A stretch of 64,000 nucleotides of DNA from Micromussa lordhowensis (Eukaryota; Cnidaria; Anthozoa; Scleractinia; Lobophylliidae), in NCBI GenBank assembly GCA_964020085.1, contig OZ026598.1:23033450-23097449 (forward strand), in the 5' to 3' direction. Numbering within the stretch: position 1 is the stretch's first letter; every line of letters begins with the position of its first letter. Under the pieces are notes generated by a model. The model worked only from the letters and a program-made list of their open reading frames with translations. It did not search any database and was not told the DNA's origin. A program made the translations under genes and the position numbers. Positions 58,801-64,000 of the stretch are shown here, in pieces.

Positions 58801-59909
58801 GAAAGGAAAGGACAAGATATTAACATTCTTTCCCTAAATGCTGTGCAACAGTAAGTGAAGTGTTGTGGTTATGAAGGCAAAACACAAAATGTTTAAACGC
58901 ACTACTGAATTAGAAGTAGAGTGCCACAGGTGCATGGGAAAAAAATACAGGTAAATCACTGATAGCTATTCAGGTTTCACAGCCTTGAAGCCTTTTTGGG
59001 CCTGTAAATGTGACTGCAACAAGTAAGTACAATAAGTTTTATTAGTTCTCCATTGAAGCAGCATAGTCAATCAGAACTCTGATTTGTTGGTATCAGACCT
59101 CATACTCATTCCTGCATCCCTGCATGGGATTGATGTGTGACAACAACAACAACAACACAACTGACTCAAGAAATAAACAATGAGTACTAAACTGTAACAT
59201 GACTAGGTTAGTAATAACCTTATTTGCTAATGAAAGAGCAGTACCGACGGAGACTATGGTAACAATATAATTTATTTCACCTGCAATTTGCAGTGTACTT
59301 GCTGCCAAGTATGGACGAGCTAGCCCACTTGACTCTGTGCCCGTTCATGCAGCACAACTCTGTTCTCAGAACATGGGCATCCATTGTTACAGTCCCATCA
59401 AAATCGTACTGCAAGTCACATGCACAACCTCTGGCAGTTTCCTGTAGCAGAACAGCAAGACTATCCTGTCCACAGACAAAAAAAATTTCTTCTTCGCGAG
59501 CTGGGGACAAAATCTGTTTACACGGTGGAGCTTCCCCACACGGCCACTGACACTGGAAGTCGCTCTTTTTGGCTTCTCTTTGAGCATAGAGCTCAAAGAC
59601 AGATTCAGTGGCATTCGCCTGCACTTCAACCGAGTGCATTTCCTTATTATTTGGGCCGTTTTTCCCCTCATAACGATCCATGAGAGCGATCAGGAAATCG
59701 GCATTGGTTCGACCAGATTTCAGATCCGCCATATTGCGAAGCCGCATGAACCTCTCATTGGTGGCTCTCATCTCTTCTTCTTCACCGAAACCGAACTGAA
59801 AATTCAAACTGAATTGCGGTTTTCGAGTCTTTTCCTTTCGTCTCTCATTGTAGATTCGCTGCTGATCGCACTTAGCTTTCTTTGCACAAGGCTCGCCTAA
59901 ACCCAACAT
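55831..59909 (-). CDS. intact 11-exon DDE transposase-like gene (579 residues)
   Basis: Exons: 59909-59281, 58795-58692, 58283-58171, 58032-57959, 57659-57550, 57473-57378, 57150-57058, 56931-56834, 56682-56530, 56342-56223, 55980-55831. All junctions are GT-AG and all phases agree; total 1740 bases. Exon 1 has paired Cys (CQWPCGEAPPC) and RVKWASSSILGSKYT-type sequence at its end. VITDCRHDSTANAYYSTV gives a first Asp, VVEVAHDFVPKIKNWLLQ a second, and CRDTYWVESFNNCILIYCPK a Glu, so a D-D-E core appears complete. The tail ends FRFREAVWSRFLQLNY. The start is the only upstream Met before an in-frame break. Similar proteins are multicopy in cnidarians. Active transposon, recent copy, or domesticated gene are all possible. 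Confidence 0.85.
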
Positions 59910-60348
59910 ATTTCGCGATCGCGAAAATGGTTTTGTTTATTTCATTTTTATTCGAACTTTGCGCCATCGCTAGCACCAATGATAGAGCTCCTTATATATC
60001 ACAATACACAAAGACCAATGGTTAGTCTTAAAAGAACTGGGCAATATTCAGAACAAAGGAAAAACCGGGGAAAGCTAGTACTAGGGCAGATATTCAAACA
60101 AGTGGTGCGCGATCGAAAACGTCTTGAAGTGTTTGGGTGAAATACACTGAATTTTCCGCACGTAAAGCAGGAATTACACAAGAACACCCATAGTTTTGAG
60201 GTATACTTTATTTCTTATTGGCAAAGATCGTTTATTCTTAAAGGAAAGGAGCAAATTCTATCCTCGCCTGCCAACGGCCTAGTGTCCGCCATGTTGAAAA
60301 TTTCGTGTATAAATTAATCGAACGGGGGGAAACCGGGGGGAGCCCTAT
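59910..60348. other. upstream region of the 11-exon gene
   Basis: No coding evidence. It separates the start of the DDE gene from the last frame of the helicase pseudogene, both on the minus strand. Confidence 0.4.
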
Positions 60349-63175
60349 TTATACGGAGCCCCCGCGTTTAAGAATGATGTTGGTATCCGTGGTGCCTTCT
60401 ACTTTTATTTGACATTTTTTGTTGCCATGTGCCTCTTTGACAGTCCAGATGAAATGGGGTCTCTGGTGAGAACCAAATCTTTTCATAGCTTTAATATCTT
60501 TGCAATAGGCAATGTGTGTCGAGGATCGTGAGTAACCTGAATGTTCATAGTCTTCCTTTGTCATCTCGCACCAGTTATCTGCGGAACTTACAGAACTTAA
60601 ACTTAAACTTTTCTTATTTTGGGCAGGTAGTGAAGAGCCCTTCCCTCTCGATTTACCTGTTGTTTGTTTCCAGAGGGAGCCTTTTTCTCAGAGTTGAAAG
60701 GGTCAATGAAAGGGGACAAAACAAGCTGATCTGAGGGGTTGTTAAGAAACTCTTCTCCCTCTTTAGACACTTTGAACTTTCTTGATGTTGCGGAGAACGT
60801 TTGGTTCCTGATGATCTTGAAGTTAATCGCCACCAATCTCAAGGTGATAACTTGGCGGAGATGCCTTGACCACCGTTTAAGTGTTTCATTTTCGTACATT
60901 TCCCCTTTTCTAAATGTCATTGATTTGTCAATGGCACTTTGAATTTCTGGCTTAGAAATCCAATCCCTTTTTGCACCAAGAAGCCAGGACACTAGGTTGT
61001 CTTTGTTTACCCCGTCACTTTTGCAAAATATTTCCTACAACAATGACAACCATTTTTATTTTGCTTAATACATACAAAACGAAAAATACACCAAAAAATA
61101 AATTAAACTTAAATAAGGAAAAAACTACTCAAAATAGTAAGAACTAAACGAGTTGAATAGTTACAAGGTTTATTATGCTTAAAGTCGGTCGTAGCAAAAC
61201 CAAGAAAGAAGAAAAAAGAAAAAAAAAACCTATAAAATATAAAAAGAAAATATAAGTAGTAATAGTACCAGTTATTGATAAAACATTGTACAATTACGAG
61301 CGATAATGACTCGAAGAACAATAATTCTGGAAAAATGCTAAGCTAACATTAAGCATAAGAACTTAAAAATTGCTTGGTCAAATTTTGTTTGAATAAATGC
61401 AGAGATAAACTTTTTATCTCTTCATCCAAGTTGTTCCAGATAGAAGGACCAGAGAAATGTAAATTGAATTTGCCATAATTAGTTCTAACCTGATCAATAT
61501 AGGATGTTGACTTAGGTGCTAGTCTAGTATTATAGTTATGTTTAGATGATATGAATGTAAAGTAGTTATTGTCAAAGGCCTTAGGTAGCATAGGTATAGC
61601 ATAGGTAGCATTTTCTCTAATTCCTTTATTGCTGTTGGCAGTAAAATGGCAACATCCTTGGCATTAAAGTCTTTTTCCTGTTCAGTGTTGCAACTGCTGC
61701 AACATTCTCCTTCTGTTTGATCAAGGATGACGGTGTCTTCTTGGTAGAATCGCAGGAGAGAGAGTTTCACTGAGACAAGTCCGGTTGTACACCCCATAAA
61801 ATCCATCTCCAGGAATCCTTGTAGCTTTTCGTAATGCTTTCCACTTCTTCGCTACTACATCCCATTGTCCAGTAAGTCAGGCGCTGATCGTCTTTATATT
61901 TGTTGAACCAAAGGTATCCATCAGCTTGTTTACCTCCTCTCCCAACTCTTCCGAACTCCTGTATCAGTACTCCTAGGTTCAGCATACAACCCAACTGTAT
62001 TGCACTGCACATGGATAGCTTTGTTTTTGAATTGTGTATCAGCAGTTATTTTTTCAAGGTGTGATAAGCCTCCATGGTACGCCCTGGCATCAAGGTTATT
62101 ACCCTCTTTTAGGCAGCTCAACATTAATTCCACATCTTTTTTGAAATCCATGTAAACAATTCCAAATTTGTTGCCTAAGAGATCACATATTTGTCTTGAC
62201 GTGTCCTTCTAAACTAAGGATTTGTCCCCTTTACTGATCTTTTTGTTCGGTACTTTCCAACATGTAGCTTTGTTTGGTCTATCGACCGTTGATTTTATCA
62301 TAACAGGCTTCTTTAGGTAGTTCTCACAAAGTAACTTCAATTATTCCTCATTGAGAGTTGCTGTCAATGCCATGACTGGCACACCAGGAAAGTCGTCGTG
62401 AAGATACTGGAGGGTGTCATATGAAGACCTGAACTCACTGTTCCTGTCAAACATTTTATGAACTTCAGCAATGACTATGAGCTTTAACACATTTGACAAA
62501 GTGGATAGTCTGTTAGTTAACTTCGTAGCAAAGCATTCTGGCGTAGTATATATCAGTGAGGGTAAATCTCCACTGTCTATGCAAAAAATTCAACTTCTCA
62601 ACTGGATGTTGTGGACCGACAGCTACAGCGTTTATTCTGAACTCTTTCAAACTTTCAACCTAAGAGTTAATTAGCGATAGCATTGAACAAATCACGACCA
62701 TAGTTTTCGTTTTGCCAAAAAGTGAAGGAAGTTGAAAACAAATGCTCTTTCCGCTACCAGTTTTCTGGACAACAATGACATCTTTCTTCCTCTCTACTGC
62801 ATGTATGGCATCTAGTTGGAATCTCTTAAAGGTGGTGAGTTGAAACTTCGTTAAATGTCCTTTCCATAACAACTCTGTACTCTCGTCATAGTCGTTGGTC
62901 TCTTGTTTAATTGTAGGTGTACCAGGTTTCCTCAGAGGTTTACGTGCGCTGGAAAGTGGTACTTGATCAACGTCATTGCTGCTCTTTGCAGACAGCTCTT
63001 CAGTGTAAGGTACACTGGCTAGCAACACATCATCTTTGTCATCTGCTCCGCTATAAGGTACACTAGCTGGCAACACATCATCCTCCACATCTGCTCCATT
63101 GTTAGGCCACATGAAATCCTCTGTCAGGCTGTGAAGTAAGTTGTCATCGTCATCTGCATCGGCTAAACATGTCAT
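60349..63175 (-). pseudogene. RecQ-like helicase, split by LINE
   Basis: Frame 63175-62660 has an acidic N-terminus, then FKRFQLDAIHAVERKKDVIV and QKTGSGKSICFQLPSLF (motif I). 62151-61930 has ARAYHGGLSHLEK (helicase domain 2), and frame 62012-61767 gives LIQEFGRVGRGGKQADGYLW (motif VI). CCSSCNTEQEKDFNAKDVAI near 61700 is the zinc-binding segment. Beyond the LINE tail, frame 60992-60603 supplies the winged-helix-like KFKVSKEGEEFLNN, and 60564-60349 another C-terminal piece. Several stops and shifts are present. Motif II was not seen in frame. It is distinct in sequence from the helicase fragment at 6391-6927. Confidence 0.8.
61100..61595 (-). mobile_element. LINE tail inserted in helicase pseudogene
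   Basis: Frame 61591-61349 reads HNYNTRLAPKSTSYIDQVRT and NLHFSGPSIWNNLDEEIKSL, the C-terminal end of a non-LTR retrotransposon ORF2. An AT-rich 3' UTR follows to about 61100. It is 5'-truncated at about 61595, where sequence TAGGTAGCATAGGTATAGCA repeats locally. Helicase sequence is recognisable on both sides. Confidence 0.75.
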
Positions 63176-64000
63176 TTCTGCAGCAATATTGGCCGTTTCT
63201 CAGAATGATAACCGTAGCAACAAATCTTGACCTCTTTGCGGTCCAACACTGCTGATCATACGTTTTGGACCTTTATTAGAGCAGTTCACTTTTATTTATA
63301 CCTGATACATGTTACAAGACTTTCTTCATGCACAAAGCAGTGGTGTAAAAAAATAGAGTTGTACTTAACGCAAGTGCTCTTGTAAATTCATGTCGCCTAG
63401 AAAATATTTATCTCTAGTACTTGGAAATGCTATTTTCCAAGTTTTCCACGAAACAATTTCACAAATTAAAATGTGTATCAAATATCTAGTCTCTCATTTG
63501 AGAAACAGTAGGTTTTTGAATAGGAGAGATCAATAAGAAATAGCATACAAACTGTAGTGACAAACATGACAATAAAACGTATGTTTCGTATGTTTCGACA
63601 TACATCTTAAGAAGTGACTGTTTAGAATACAAGTAACAACTAAACTTAAATTTAAGATAATTAACTATTAACAATAACAATGACAAAAGCTGAGAAAAAA
63701 ATTTGCATTTAAAAGATGCAAACTAATACAGATAAAGCTTTTCGCAGCTGATATTATTGTTTAGGGTAGGTTTGAGTTCCTGAATTAGTAGTCTCGTGTA
63801 TCTTGCAGTGAGCATCAAACCGACCTTTTGCTAATATCTCAAAGTGGTCCCATTTTAAGGTGTGATAGCAGATGCATGACAGGTACTTGTGATCCCTTTA
63901 AAATGTTCAGTTTTTCTCTCCTGCAATCTAAGTTTTGTTTTCCAAAGTAGAAATCCTGGCAGTCCCAACAACTAGCCTTATACACAACTTTTGACATTTG
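63176..64000. other. upstream flank of helicase pseudogene
   Basis: AT-rich with no domain-bearing frame. GTATGTTTCG repeats twice at 63580-63596. Confidence 0.4.

Noticed and set aside
59277..59900. Plus-strand frames opposite exon 1 of the 11-exon gene
   Set aside because: Shadow frames; the minus frame has matching splice phase with ten further exons.
60349..63175. Helicase pseudogene as the donor of the captured fragment at 6391-6927
   Set aside because: The motif I regions differ too much (QKTGSGKSICFQ against LPTGFGKSLLFQ) for a recent donor relation.

Overview
The window is eukaryotic nuclear DNA from an animal. Coding sequence is split by GT-AG introns, intergenic DNA is AT-rich, and I see no operons, ribosome binding sites or CRISPR arrays. 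The mixture of mobile elements (THAP-type and other DDE transposases, Tigger/pogo, Mutator-like, Harbinger-like, Helitron-like, Ty3/Gypsy, several LINE tails and a tRNA-derived SINE), together with protein families I associate with sea anemones and corals, points to an anthozoan cnidarian, most likely a stony coral. The species cannot be fixed from the window. No ordinary metabolic gene was recognised; this is mostly a transposon graveyard with a few genes that still read.

Layout. 1-5.8 kb: a SINE, a decayed Mutator-like transposase and unidentified decayed coding sequence. 5.8-8.9 kb: a nested stack. A Tigger/pogo transposase is broken by a LINE tail, a Harbinger-like element and a 1.2 kb element with 9-bp target duplications that carries a RecQ-like helicase fragment. 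11.6-16.5 kb: a minus-strand Ty3/Gypsy element split by a rearranged LINE. 17.2-20 kb: a THAP/Kolobok-type transposase-like gene with a nonsense codon. 20.9-23.4 kb: a single 856-codon reading frame of a DDE-like, SAP-tailed family with two stops. 23.7-24.6 kb: a TA-flanked MITE. 26.1-32.8 kb: a plus-strand nuclear-type gene, a decayed DDE transposase and, head-to-head with it, a three-exon gene for a P2X7-type cytoplasmic domain.

33.5-38.5 kb: a GC-rich Helitron-like Rep/helicase block with a second unidentified frame. 38.7-42.9 kb: a second, internally deleted THAP/Kolobok-type copy ending in 39-bp coding repeats. 42.9-45.9 kb: two TCGA-rich tandem arrays in opposite orientation and TTAA-flanked MITEs. 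47.5-51.2 kb: exons of a probable host gene, divergent from a THAP gene that is itself split by a TTAA MITE. 52.5-53.6 kb: Mutator-like transposase and PB1 pieces. 54.2-54.85 kb: an intact two-exon gene. 55.8-59.9 kb: an intact 11-exon, 579-residue DDE transposase-like gene, the best-preserved gene here. 60.3-63.2 kb: a RecQ-like helicase pseudogene split by a LINE tail.

Together the evidence shows repeated nested insertion. In four places (Tigger at 5.9-7.2 kb, Gypsy at 13.6-14.6 kb, THAP at 51.5-52.0 kb, helicase at 61 kb) the host element can be recognised on both sides of its invader. Many reading-frame breaks are TGA at positions where relatives carry Arg, or single-base changes in homopolymers. 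The first fits CpG decay; the second could partly be assembly error.
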